The notes: a model not told the origin generated them from the sequence alone. A stretch of DNA of 64,000 nucleotides from Leadbetterella sp964489955 (GCA_964489955.1 CAZBAV010000004.1:65186-129185), one strand, 5' to 3'; positions 26,023-35,100 are shown, counted from the stretch's first letter. Numbers and translations: made by a program.

Positions 26023-27708
26023 ATGATAAGATTAGGCTTAACTGTTATCTTTCTATTTCTTACATTAGTTTCTTGTAAGGAGAAATCACCAGCTGCTACA
26101 CCAGAGCTGATTGTCTCTGTTGATGCTTTTAATTTTGCAGGAGAAGGAGGATCGAACACCTTTCACATAAAATCCAATAATCAATGGACAGCAGTAAGTA
26201 CAAATCCCTGGTGTACGCTAAATATTAATGGTGGAATTACAGGAACTACAAAAATTGACATTAAGGTTGATAAAAATCCTGCTCCGACACCACGAACTAC
26301 AGAAATTACAATAACATCTGAATCCTTAAAACGTAAAATAGTAATAACTCAAACAGGTACAGATGTTCTTAGTGTAAGTAAAGACGCATATACAGTTAAT
26401 TATCTGGGAGAAACATTAGAAATAGAAGTTGATGGCAGTGCTAAAACCACATTCAAAACTGATGCTTTCTGGCTAAGCAGTGTAGAAGAACCTATAGGAA
26501 ATAAACATGTATACAAAATTAAGATTGATAAAAACAAAGCACTATTTGAACGTAAAGGAACCATAAAGTTTAGTGTGGCCAATCTTGAAAAAACTGTTTC
26601 TATAACTCAAGGAGGATCTCCATTGAATGTGCCGGAAAGCATGTTAGGTGTTTCCAAAAACGCTTCCTCCCTGGCACAAGACATGATTGTGGGGTGGAAC
26701 TTGGGTAACTCATTAGAAGCATGCAAGAGTGACACAGAGGCTGATGAAACAATGTGGGGAAACCCTAAAGTAACCAAAGAATTTATAACGAAAGTAAAAC
26801 AGGCAGGTTTTAATTCAGTACGTATACCAACGGCTTGGAGTGGTTACATAGAGGACAGAAATACAAATAAAATTAAGGACACTTGGCTAGCTAGGGTAGA
26901 AGAAGTGGTGAAATATTGTATCGAAAATGATATGTATGCAATCATTAATGTACACTGGGATGGCGGCTGGCTAGAAGAACACCCATTGTATAGTAAACAA
27001 GTAGAGGTAAATAAAAAACAAAAAGCAATCTGGGAGCAGATAGCAGTATATTTCAGGGATTTTGATGAACATTTGCTTTTTGCGGGTACCAATGAAGTCC
27101 GTGCTAATTACAATGAACCTACCAAAGAACACATAGAAGTACAAGAATCTTACAACCAGACATTTACAGATGCAGTGAGGTCTACAGGTGGGAAAAATGC
27201 CTACCGCAACCTTATTGTTCAATCGTATAACACCAATATTACCTTTGCCAATAAATATATGACTTTACCAAAGGACATAAGGACAGACCGTCTTATGGCG
27301 GAAGTACATTTCTATGATCCCTGGGATTTTGCTGGTGACGAAAATAGCAACAAATACTTGTGGGGGAAAGATTTTTCATCCTCTGCAAATATCTCCAATT
27401 GGGCTCAAGAAGCATGGATAAACGAGGCTTTTGGTTTAATGAAGAAAAAGTTTGTGGATAAAGGCGTTCCTGTAATTTTGGGTGAATACGGTGCAATTTT
27501 AAGATCTGGACTCAATTCTTCTGTGCTGGAAAATCACAAAAAAGCCCGCAATTACTACCTCAACTACGTAACAAAAACCGCAAAACAAAATGGACTTATT
27601 CCTTTTTATTGGGATAACGGATTTACAGGTAACAATGGTTTTGGAATCTTCAATAGGGCTACAGGTGCTGTAGTACATCAAGATGCACTAGATGCCTTAG
27701 TGAAATAA
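26023..27708 (+). CDS. GH5 endo-glucanase (probable endo-xyloglucanase, subfamily 4 type) lipoprotein with two BACON domains
   Basis: The 561-aa protein has a lipoprotein signal (LTLVSC, Cys19) followed by KEKS, close to the Bacteroidota surface-export signal. Two BACON domains follow (about 30-113, GNTFHIK-type with ITQTG end, and 117-197, ending ITQGG), then the GH5 catalytic domain (215-561) with MIVGWNLGNSLEA, acid/base Glu358 in AGTNEVRANY and nucleophile Glu488 in VILGEYGAIL. This matches the layout of the surface endo-xyloglucanase that starts xyloglucan degradation in Bacteroides. It is the last gene of the operon. Activity on mixed-linkage glucan or mannan cannot be excluded. Confidence 0.9.
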   Translation: MIRLGLTVIFLFLTLVSCKEKSPAATPELIVSVDAFNFAGEGGSNTFHIKSNNQWTAVSTNPWCTLNINGGITGTTKIDIKVDKNPAPTPRTTEITITSESLKRKIVITQTGTDVLSVSKDAYTVNYLGETLEIEVDGSAKTTFKTDAFWLSSVEEPIGNKHVYKIKIDKNKALFERKGTIKFSVANLEKTVSITQGGSPLNVPESMLGVSKNASSLAQDMIVGWNLGNSLEACKSDTEADETMWGNPKVTKEFITKVKQAGFNSVRIPTAWSGYIEDRNTNKIKDTWLARVEEVVKYCIENDMYAIINVHWDGGWLEEHPLYSKQVEVNKKQKAIWEQIAVYFRDFDEHLLFAGTNEVRANYNEPTKEHIEVQESYNQTFTDAVRSTGGKNAYRNLIVQSYNTNITFANKYMTLPKDIRTDRLMAEVHFYDPWDFAGDENSNKYLWGKDFSSSANISNWAQEAWINEAFGLMKKKFVDKGVPVILGEYGAILRSGLNSSVLENHKKARNYYLNYVTKTAKQNGLIPFYWDNGFTGNNGFGIFNRATGAVVHQDALDALVK

Positions 27709-27857
27709 TTTAATATTGGCTAACTATTTTTTGCATTTAACAGCTATTTTTTTGACTTATATTCCTGAAATATGAAATCATTACTGACTTTTTAGCATTT
27801 TTAGAATAATTCTTAATAGGCTAATTTATCTTTACACCCCGAAAAGTAAAAAGAGAT

Positions 27858-29375
27858 ATGCCCAAAAACACCAAAAACATAAAAGCCGATGTTGTGCTTA
27901 TTGGTTCTGGTATTATGAGTTCTACACTGGCTACGATGTTATATGAGCTAAATCCAGAGCTTTCTATATATATATTAGAACGTCTTGATGCTCCAGCAGC
28001 CGAAAGTTCGGATGCCTGGAATAATGCAGGTACAGGGCATAGTGCGTTATGTGAATTAAACTATACCCCGGAAAAAGAAGATGGAAATATAGACTGCTCC
28101 AAAGCTGTTAAAATCTTTGAGCAGTTTGAAGTGTCTAAGCAATATTGGGCTTATTTACTTAAACAAAATTTAATTGATAAGCCTGAGGAGTTTATCCATA
28201 CCATACCTCACATGAGCTTTGTTTTTGGCAAAAACAATGTAGAATATCTAAGAAAAAGATATGAAGCTCTTCAGAAGTACCATTTTTTTGAGGGAATGAA
28301 ATTTTCAGACTCTTGGGGTGAAATAGAAAAATGGGCACCTTTAGTAATAGAAGGAAGAAACCATAACGAACCTATTGCCGCTACTCGTGCGGAATGGGGT
28401 ACAGATGTCAACTTTGGTTCCTTGACAAGGAAAATGATAAAATATCTAGTCTTTGATAAGGGAGTACATCTTAAACTAGCTCATGATGTAAAGGACATAA
28501 ACAGGTTAGAAAACGGTTCTTGGCAAATAAAAGCTAAGAATTTAACAACAGATGTTAAAACCGAATTTGAAGCGAAATTTGTTTTTATTGGTGCTGGTGG
28601 TGGATCACTTCCACTCTTAGAAAAATCAGAAATTCCGGAGAGCAAGCTTTATGGAGGTTTTCCGGTTGGCGGCCAATGGTTAAGATGTACAAACCAAGAA
28701 GTAATAGACAGACACGATGCTAAAGTTTATGGCAAAGCAGCTGTAGGAGCGCCGCCAATGTCTGTTCCGCATTTAGATACACGTTTTATTGATGGTAAAA
28801 GAGCTTTACTTTTTGGCCCTTATGCAGGTTTTTCTACAAAGTTCCTTAAGAATGGCTCATATTTAGATCTTCCCGGTTCGGTAAACTTTCACAATTTACT
28901 TCCTATGATGCAAGTTGGTTGGAACAATATGGATCTAACCAAATATCTCATAGATCAGGTAAGCCAAAGTCCTAAGCAAAAGATACAAGCCCTTAAAGAA
29001 TATTTACCAAATGTAAAGGACGAAGATTGGGAAATTGAAGTTGCTGGCCAAAGAGTTCAAGTAATAAAGAAAGATGGGAAAAATGGTGGTGTTTTAGAGT
29101 TTGGTACGGAACTAGTTAGCTCTCAAGACGGTAGTATTGCAGCATTATTAGGGGCTTCACCTGGGGCTTCCACGGTAGTTGCTATCATGCTACAAGTTTT
29201 GGAAAGATGTTTTCCAGAGCAAATTAAATCGCACGAATGGAAAACCAAGTTATCAGAAATGATACCATCTTATAACAAGAGTTTATTAGAGGATCTTGAA
29301 TTGTTTAAGAAAGAACACACAGAAACCTCTCATATTTTGGGAATTGAGCCAGCTCCTATACCAAAATTGGCCTAG
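27858..29375 (+). CDS. mqo: Malate:quinone oxidoreductase
   Basis: The 505-aa FAD enzyme oxidises malate to oxaloacetate and passes electrons to quinone at the inner face of the membrane. It begins with the dinucleotide fold DVVLIGSGIMSSTLATML, then the family motif SSDAWNNAGTGHSALCELNY, FIGAGGGSLPLLEKS, GGFPVGGQWLRC and the C-terminal LLGASPGASTVVAIML. Length is normal for the family. It is monocistronic, closed by a hairpin. A TATCTTTA element at 27827-27834, close to the -7 consensus, precedes it. Confidence 0.97.
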   Translation: MPKNTKNIKADVVLIGSGIMSSTLATMLYELNPELSIYILERLDAPAAESSDAWNNAGTGHSALCELNYTPEKEDGNIDCSKAVKIFEQFEVSKQYWAYLLKQNLIDKPEEFIHTIPHMSFVFGKNNVEYLRKRYEALQKYHFFEGMKFSDSWGEIEKWAPLVIEGRNHNEPIAATRAEWGTDVNFGSLTRKMIKYLVFDKGVHLKLAHDVKDINRLENGSWQIKAKNLTTDVKTEFEAKFVFIGAGGGSLPLLEKSEIPESKLYGGFPVGGQWLRCTNQEVIDRHDAKVYGKAAVGAPPMSVPHLDTRFIDGKRALLFGPYAGFSTKFLKNGSYLDLPGSVNFHNLLPMMQVGWNNMDLTKYLIDQVSQSPKQKIQALKEYLPNVKDEDWEIEVAGQRVQVIKKDGKNGGVLEFGTELVSSQDGSIAALLGASPGASTVVAIMLQVLERCFPEQIKSHEWKTKLSEMIPSYNKSLLEDLELFKKEHTETSHILGIEPAPIPKLA

Positions 29376-29385
29376 AAAAAAAGTT

Positions 29386-29421
29386 AATGAAATCGGTGGA
29401 TTCTTATCCGCCGATTTCATT
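29386..29421. terminator. Bidirectional terminator between mqo and the TlpA-like gene
   Basis: Arms AATGAAATCGGTGGA and TCCGCCGATTTCATT pair over 15 bases with one G-T mismatch around loop TTCTTA. A-rich and T-rich flanks make it usable on both strands. The TGA of the convergent TlpA-like gene lies inside the right arm. Confidence 0.85.
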
Positions 29422-30529
29422 TTAAATGTTTCAATAATTCTTCCTCCAGTTTCGCAGCTTTTAAATCTTTAGAAATTATTACACCACTGGGATCAATCAA
29501 AAAATTAGCAAGAATAGAAGTGATACCGTAAATATTATAAACTGGCCCGTTACTACCTTGTAAGTCTGAAATTTGGGTCCAAGTCAACTTATCTTTCTGG
29601 ATTGCATTTTCCCATTTCTTACGATCTACATCTATAGATACACTAAGAATATCAAATCCTGATTCCCTAAATTTATCATACAACTTTACCAGATGTGGAT
29701 GCTCGGCTCTGCAAGGCCCACACCAAGAAGCCCAAAAGTCTAATAAAACAAACTTACCTTTATAGGAAGATAGAAAAACGGTCTCACCAGAAATGTCTGT
29801 CATTGAAAAATCCGGTGCTTTCATACCTGCCAATAATTGTTTCTTCTTAAGTATTCGCTCAGCAATTATCACACCTTCCTTAGTTTGCTGCAGTTTGGGA
29901 GAAAGCTTAGTAAAAATACGTTCAACCTCAAAAATACGTGTGTTAATTTTTGAAAGATCAAATAACATATCCAAACCGACAACCGAGTTGGGATATTTTT
30001 CCACAAATCGAAATTTAGCTTCTACTTCTTCCCAAAATAGTTTCTCTAGATGCTGTTCATTATTTTTTACCAGAGTAGAGTCTTTTAGTTCCTCTTCTGT
30101 AAACAAATCAGGATCTTTTATCTCCCGCCGCTTTTTTCTAATATCAAGAACCTCATTTTCAAACTGCTGCAGTGTTTCATTTGATCGTGTTCCATTTACA
30201 GAAGCACCAAAAATTCCGTCATTGCCTCTAATATTTATAATTCCGTCTTCGAGATATAGATTTACATAATCATAAATTACTATAGCATATTTTGGATTTT
30301 GATTTTGTGTAATATAAGCTTTTACAGGTTCTTTGGTCAATCCGCTAAAGAAGAACTGCTTATCATAAGCAACAGTTGCCTTCACAATAAATTTTCCTTC
30401 ATTTTTGTAGGAAAGAAAAAGGGAATCGCCGTCAGCTATTCCCTCGCAATATCCCTTTATCTCAAACTGTCCTTTAGCTCCACTAGAAAGTAATAAAAAA
30501 AACAGTAAAAAAGGTTTGATTATGGTCAT
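29417..30529 (-). CDS. TlpA-like thiol:disulfide oxidoreductase with N-terminal DUF4369-type domain
   Basis: The 370-aa exported protein has a signal peptide (ending SSGAKG), a beta-rich N-terminal region typical of DUF4369 proteins (residues 22-120), a helical linker with many charged residues (120-225) and a C-terminal AhpC/TSA-thioredoxin fold with the redox motif WASWCGPCRAEHP near residue 268 and a cis-Pro region near TSILANF. It acts in the periplasm on protein thiols, for example in cytochrome c maturation or oxidative defence; the substrate is not shown by the neighbours. It lies 36 bases after the 170-aa gene on the same strand. Confidence 0.9.
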   Translation of the reverse strand: MTIIKPFLLFFLLLSSGAKGQFEIKGYCEGIADGDSLFLSYKNEGKFIVKATVAYDKQFFFSGLTKEPVKAYITQNQNPKYAIVIYDYVNLYLEDGIINIRGNDGIFGASVNGTRSNETLQQFENEVLDIRKKRREIKDPDLFTEEELKDSTLVKNNEQHLEKLFWEEVEAKFRFVEKYPNSVVGLDMLFDLSKINTRIFEVERIFTKLSPKLQQTKEGVIIAERILKKKQLLAGMKAPDFSMTDISGETVFLSSYKGKFVLLDFWASWCGPCRAEHPHLVKLYDKFRESGFDILSVSIDVDRKKWENAIQKDKLTWTQISDLQGSNGPVYNIYGITSILANFLIDPSGVIISKDLKAAKLEEELLKHLK

Positions 30530-30565
30530 GAATAAAGTTTCTATCTGTGCTAGAGAAACGTCAAT

Positions 30566-31078
30566 TTAGCTCTTAAATTGCTGTTCAGTGTCTTTAAACA
30601 GTATATTAAATGTAGTCATAGAGCCATAGCATCTGGATATATATTGCTGCAGATCAACTTTCGCTTCATCGTCTAATGAAGATGAGTTAATCTTTTGCTC
30701 CATAACCCGCAGGCGATCACGCATCATAACTATCTTATGGAAAAAAGTCTCAATAGGCACTTCTTTAGATGCTAATCCCACTTTTCCAGGTTCAAGAATC
30801 ATTTTTCCTCCCACCCATCTTTCTCCTAAAGGGACAATTTCTGTAGCATCCATCCAGTTTTGGAGCACTTTAGTAAGTGTTCGTTCTACATCAAAAAGAC
30901 TAACCAAATCAGAAGATAGTGAGACCTGATCAATAATCTCTAAATCCGTATTGACTTTTATTTTACGTGTACCACTATCTATGAAGGTTATCTCATAACG
31001 ATCAGAGAAAACTCCTATGACTACACCAATCCCAAACTCACTATGCTTTACACGTGATCCAATTCCTAAAATTTCCAT
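30566..31078 (-). CDS. Conserved hypothetical protein with N-terminal UvrD-tail/Tudor-like domain, 170 aa
   Basis: The start at ATG 31078 gives MEILGIGSRVKHSEFGIG. The segment GSRVKHSEFGIGVVIGVFSD resembles the small beta-barrel (Tudor-like) at the C-terminus of UvrD-type helicases and in CarD-like RNA-polymerase-binding proteins. Residues 70-170 are mostly alpha-helical with no known motif; KMILEPG near residue 95 may be a beta turn. The gene is probably cotranscribed with the downstream TlpA-like gene. The function is unknown; a nucleic-acid or RNA-polymerase contact is only suggested by the N-terminal fold. Confidence 0.65.
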   Translation of the reverse strand: MEILGIGSRVKHSEFGIGVVIGVFSDRYEITFIDSGTRKIKVNTDLEIIDQVSLSSDLVSLFDVERTLTKVLQNWMDATEIVPLGERWVGGKMILEPGKVGLASKEVPIETFFHKIVMMRDRLRVMEQKINSSSLDDEAKVDLQQYISRCYGSMTTFNILFKDTEQQFKS

Positions 31079-31215
31079 TTTTTGCACATTAGTATAGTGC
31101 TAAGATTTCAAAATCTGTGCCGAAAAGCACATCAAATCTTCTAAAAGAAAAAATACAAGATACATAAGTACTTAACTCTACTGCTAAGTAATTATTGGTC
31201 AGATAGATTAATGGG

Positions 31216-32364
31216 CTAAACTAGTACAGGTAAATCATCCAATATTTCCGAGTTCAAGTGGTCTAATATTACCTTTAATATACGTTCAGAGGTTTTTCCA
31301 TCTCCATATGGATTAACCTTTTTAGAATGTTCATAATAAAAATCTTCATCCTCTATATACTGTCGTGTAAGATTAAATATAGTGTCAGGGTCTGTACCGC
31401 ATAAAAAAGCAGTTCCCGCTTCTATTCCTTCATTACGCTCAGTAACTTCTCTTAAAACTAGTATTGGTTTTCCCAAACTAGGTGCCTCTTCCTGTACACC
31501 GCCGCTATCTGTTAGAATCAAGAAAGACCTTTCCATTAAAGATATGAAGTTAGGATAATCCAAAGGTGGCAACAAATGAATATTAGGCTTTTTTAACTTC
31601 ATATGTGCTGTATTTTGGATATTGGGATTAAGATGTACCGGATACACAATTTGAAAATTTGGGTAGGCATCTGCTATTCTATTTAAAGCACGGCAAATAT
31701 CTAAAAATGGCTCTCCAAAACTTTCGCGTCTGTGACAGGTAACTAAGATTATCTTCTTTTCCGTATCCAAAAACTCCAAAATAGGATCCAACTTGAAATC
31801 ATTATCTCTAATAATCTTTAAACCTAAATGTAGTGCATCTATAACTGAATTACCCACTATATGTATATCTTCAGTGACATTCTCTTTAAGAAGATTAATT
31901 CTGGAGCCTACTGTAGGGACAAAATGAAAATCTGCTAAACGAGTGGTAATTAACCTATTTACTTCTTCCGGGAAAGGTGAAAATTTACTGTGGCTTCTTA
32001 AACCAGCTTCTACATGAGCAATTTTCACTTTCTTATAAAATGCTCCTAAAGCACCAGCCATAACAGTAGTTGTATCTCCCTGTACAACGACGATATCTGG
32101 TTTCGTAACTTCAAAAATTGCTTCCAATTTAAGGATTGCGTTAGCTGTAAGCTGGAATAGAGATTGATTCGGTTTCATTAAATCCAAATCATAATCAGGA
32201 ACTATCCCAAAAAAGTCCAAGACAGCATCCAATTTCTCGCGATGTTGACCAGTGATACAGACAATAGGCTCAAGACTATAAATTCTTCTAGCCAAAAGAA
32301 TGATTGGTGCTAATTTAATGGCTTCCGGTCGTGTCCCAAATACAAAAAGTATTCTTCGTTTCAT
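31216..32364 (-). CDS. wecB: UDP-N-acetylglucosamine 2-epimerase (non-hydrolysing)
   Basis: The 382-aa cytoplasmic enzyme interconverts UDP-GlcNAc and UDP-ManNAc for envelope polysaccharides. Family motifs are present in order: FGTRPEAIKLAPII at the N-terminus, VVQGDTTTVMAG near residue 95, AHVEAGLRS and FPEEVNR, TCHRRESFG near residue 213, and the UDP-site LTDSGGVQEEAPSLGKP with LREVTERNEG near residue 290. Length is normal. The gene stands alone; the matching dehydrogenase (wecC) is not in the window, so the final sugar cannot be stated. Confidence 0.96.
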   Translation of the reverse strand: MKRRILFVFGTRPEAIKLAPIILLARRIYSLEPIVCITGQHREKLDAVLDFFGIVPDYDLDLMKPNQSLFQLTANAILKLEAIFEVTKPDIVVVQGDTTTVMAGALGAFYKKVKIAHVEAGLRSHSKFSPFPEEVNRLITTRLADFHFVPTVGSRINLLKENVTEDIHIVGNSVIDALHLGLKIIRDNDFKLDPILEFLDTEKKIILVTCHRRESFGEPFLDICRALNRIADAYPNFQIVYPVHLNPNIQNTAHMKLKKPNIHLLPPLDYPNFISLMERSFLILTDSGGVQEEAPSLGKPILVLREVTERNEGIEAGTAFLCGTDPDTIFNLTRQYIEDEDFYYEHSKKVNPYGDGKTSERILKVILDHLNSEILDDLPVLV

Positions 32365-32448
32365 AGTATTAATCTTTAGATAAAGTATATGTGTTTATAT
32401 TATCGACAAAACTCCTTAACAGAGTAATATCTTAGTTATAGTGAATTA

Positions 32449-32509
32449 TTCAACCTATAAAATGAAAGTGATTTAATAGGTTGAACAAGCAAAGCAAGTG
32501 ATTAAATAG
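32449..32509. repeat. Inverted repeat plus overlapping direct repeat in the gap between wecB and the 203-aa gene
   Basis: TTCAACCTAT (32449-32458) and ATAGGTTGAA (32476-32485) are perfect inverted arms with a 17-base spacer. AAGTGATTTAATAG (32466) recurs 30 bases later as AAGTGATTAAATAG (32496), 13 of 14 identical. The hairpin may end the minus-strand 203-aa gene, but no T-run follows. Confidence 0.4.
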
Positions 32510-32551
32510 TAAATAAGAAAGTGTAGTAAAGAATTCTAACCGTTTTTTAAT

Positions 32552-33163
32552 TTACTGGTTATTATTTTCAAGGATTTCGATAGCACGTGCTTCTTTATCC
32601 TTTTCATACTTAACATCGTACGTAGTGTTCCTTTTAATCTTACTGGCGTATGGATTCTTTTCAAGTGCATTTTCACATTGACGTATAAAAGAAAACACCA
32701 TATCATCTTTTATACCTTCATTTAAGGACAAATTATAAAGGCTTATAGCTTCTGCTAAGAGTGTGGCTGCACCTTCTGATGTTTGGGAAGCAATAGCCCT
32801 TCTCTTGGCTCTATTTGCCATCTCCATAGTCAGAACAGGTAATAAACCTCGGTTTGGATCGTAGGGGTTAATAGCCAGAAGCTCTTGCATATGTGTTTTA
32901 GCTACATCAAATCTTTGGTAAGCTCGGTAGTCCTGGGTTTTCTTCCAATGGAACATAGCTTTAGAGCTATTTTTGACTTGGGCATCTATCGTATAATCAG
33001 ACTGAAACTCAGGAATTTTAGCGATATCTCTATAAAGAAAGAATGCGTCCCAGTATCTGCCTGTTTTAAAGAAGTCGTCTGCTTCTTCTTTCAAATAGGC
33101 TTTTGATTGGGCAAAGCTATTTACCGAAACAATTGACAAAATGACAAAAAGCACTCTTTTCAT
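32552..33163 (-). CDS. Exported TPR-like protein of unknown function, 203 aa
   Basis: The product begins with a signal peptide (MKRVLFVILSIVSVNSFAQ) and is otherwise helical, with repeated patterns spaced like tetratricopeptide units: EADDFFKTGRYWDAFFLYRD near residue 27, QRFDVAKTHMQELLAINPYD near residue 82, and TLLAEAISLYNLSLNEG near residue 135. TPR proteins mediate protein contacts, here outside the cytoplasm. A TAGTTTTG element (33179-33172) precedes the ATG by 8 bases, so the transcript may be nearly leaderless. No partner is evident from the neighbours. Confidence 0.7.
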   Translation of the reverse strand: MKRVLFVILSIVSVNSFAQSKAYLKEEADDFFKTGRYWDAFFLYRDIAKIPEFQSDYTIDAQVKNSSKAMFHWKKTQDYRAYQRFDVAKTHMQELLAINPYDPNRGLLPVLTMEMANRAKRRAIASQTSEGAATLLAEAISLYNLSLNEGIKDDMVFSFIRQCENALEKNPYASKIKRNTTYDVKYEKDKEARAIEILENNNQ

Positions 33164-33273
33164 ATTTATAGCAAAACTATGTGTAATACAAAATTATATT
33201 AAACTTACGCTTTTTTAACGTTTATGATAATAAAAAATTGCATATTTGAATTCTTGTAAAAAATACGAAACAA

Positions 33274-34029
33274 TTGGATAATAGCTCCTGGAAGTGGATA
33301 TTAGAAGTCGTCCCCGCAGAAAGTTTTATCATTGACAAAGATAACACACTCCTTTTTCCTAATAATGGACTTAGGTTGTCTTATCGTAAAATTGGTGACA
33401 TAGCTGAACTACCTGATAAAGAAATAAAGATTGTCTGGGAGGATTGGCTTGTTTATAAGAAAGAAATACTTTTTTCCAAACTGAGAGTTTTAACAGGTAT
33501 GGCTTACACAATTCCTGGTAGGATATGCACTGTTAGGAGAATTTCAGTTTTAGAAAGCTCAGAATTTCTTAAGAAAAATCACTTACAAGGAAGTACAAAT
33601 GCAAAGACCAAATACGGTATATTTATACCAAAAAAATATTTTCGTTTATTACCAGTTGTACCTGAGGACGTAGAAGAAGTCTTGGTAGGAGTAATGACTT
33701 TTTCTTCTGGACGTAAATTTAGAGATGGAAGCACATCTTATGAACTGTTACGGTATTGCACCTTGTTGAATTTTCGTATACATGGAGGCTTCTCTAAGCT
33801 ACTCAAAAAGTTCATTAGTGAGAAAAAACCAGACCACATTATGACCTACACAGATTTAGACTGGTATCATGGAGGCTCCTATGAAAAGATGGGTTTCGTG
33901 CAAACAGCCAGACATCCCCAAATATTTTTTGGCGTGGACGCTACTGGTGCAAGAATTGCAAATGCCGGATATGATGTTTTTAGTTTAGGTAGTATTAAGT
34001 TTGAATGGCAATGTCCGAAAAAGTTATAG
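33274..34029 (+). CDS. Mom-like / GNAT-type acyltransferase fold protein, upstream of and overlapping miaA
   Basis: The 251-aa protein has no export signal. Its core, residues about 95-225, follows a pattern seen in phage Mom-type and related GNAT-fold proteins: EFLKKNHLQGSTNAK, LVGVMTFSSGRKF, YELLRYCTLLNFRIHGG, FSKLLKKFI, HIMTYTDLDWYHGGSYEKMGF. In these families this fold transfers acyl groups to bases or other acceptors. The start is TTG 33274: the frame has no upstream ATG before a stop at 33247, and the next ATG would cut away 73 residues. It overlaps miaA by 25 bases, so the two are cotranscribed. A nucleic-acid-modifying role is inference; the substrate is unknown. Confidence 0.7.
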   Translation: MDNSSWKWILEVVPAESFIIDKDNTLLFPNNGLRLSYRKIGDIAELPDKEIKIVWEDWLVYKKEILFSKLRVLTGMAYTIPGRICTVRRISVLESSEFLKKNHLQGSTNAKTKYGIFIPKKYFRLLPVVPEDVEEVLVGVMTFSSGRKFRDGSTSYELLRYCTLLNFRIHGGFSKLLKKFISEKKPDHIMTYTDLDWYHGGSYEKMGFVQTARHPQIFFGVDATGARIANAGYDVFSLGSIKFEWQCPKKL

Positions 34030-34919
34030 TTATATTAGGACCTACTGCAAGTGGGAAAACGAGTTTAGCAATCCACTTAGCCCAAAAGATAGAAGGTGAG
34101 ATTATTTCGGCTGATTCACGTCAAGTCTACCGAGGCATGGATATTGGCACGGGTAAGGACTTAGGAGATTATGCGGCAGCTAACGTAAAACATCATCTTA
34201 TAGACATTCTTGAAGCGGGCGAGAAATATAATTTGGCACGCTTCCAAAATGATTTCAATGTGGCTTCCAAAACTATCCAAAGTTCTAAAAAAAAAGTAAT
34301 ACTGTGTGGTGGAACAGGACTCTATATCCAAAGTGTAGTACAAAATTTTGGACTTATCCAAATTCCTGAAAACCCAGAGTTACGGGTTAGACTAGAATTA
34401 CTTGATAATGCCCAACTAAAAGACTTGTTGAAAGGTAATTTCGATACACGTAAACGTGCAATCAGAGCTTTGGAAATTCAACATTATCTGAGCGAAAATC
34501 CCAAAATTGAGGTAAACGAAAGTGATAACATTCATTTTAAAATTTTTGGATTAAATCCTAATACAGAAATACGGCGTGAAAGGATATCAGCTAGGTTAAG
34601 AGAGAGAATCCAAAAACAAGACATGATAGGGGAGGTTCAAGATCTTGTTGCAAATGGTCTATCCTATGAAATGCTGGAATATTACGGTCTGGAATACAAA
34701 TATATTAGTTTGTTTCTACAAGGCTTTCTTAGGTATGACGACATGTATACCAAACTTGAAACCGAAATACACCGATACGCTAAACGCCAAATGACTTTTT
34801 TTCGTAGTATGGAAAAGAAAGGAATACTGATAGACTGGATACCAGATACCCTAACTTTAGAGGAGAAGACAGCGTATGTTAAAGAAAACTTAGACCAAAA
34901 CCTCGGCTTTGACTCTTGA
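34005..34919 (+). CDS. miaA: tRNA dimethylallyltransferase
   Basis: The 304-aa enzyme adds a dimethylallyl group to N6 of adenosine 37 in tRNAs reading codons that start with U. The P-loop GPTASGKTS is at residues 12-20, followed by EIISADSRQVYRGMDIGTGK, GGTGLYIQ near residue 102, TRKRAIRALEIQ and RYAKRQMTFFR near the C-terminus. Two ATGs (34005 and 34011) are equally possible starts. The 5' end lies within the preceding Mom-like gene, so expression is probably coupled. Confidence 0.95.
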   Translation: MAMSEKVIVILGPTASGKTSLAIHLAQKIEGEIISADSRQVYRGMDIGTGKDLGDYAAANVKHHLIDILEAGEKYNLARFQNDFNVASKTIQSSKKKVILCGGTGLYIQSVVQNFGLIQIPENPELRVRLELLDNAQLKDLLKGNFDTRKRAIRALEIQHYLSENPKIEVNESDNIHFKIFGLNPNTEIRRERISARLRERIQKQDMIGEVQDLVANGLSYEMLEYYGLEYKYISLFLQGFLRYDDMYTKLETEIHRYAKRQMTFFRSMEKKGILIDWIPDTLTLEEKTAYVKENLDQNLGFDS

Positions 34920-35100
34920 TTTGTATTTTAATAATACCAATAGGTTAAGTTCAGATCAAATCTAACATCTGAAGTTAAAAAAACTAAACGCTAATGAATA
35001 AAAGAACAAAATCTAAAATGGGTAACTACTAGTTATTAAATAGCACTGTGTTACAGTAGATATGATAATGTACAATTTTGATTTTGTATATATCACTATG

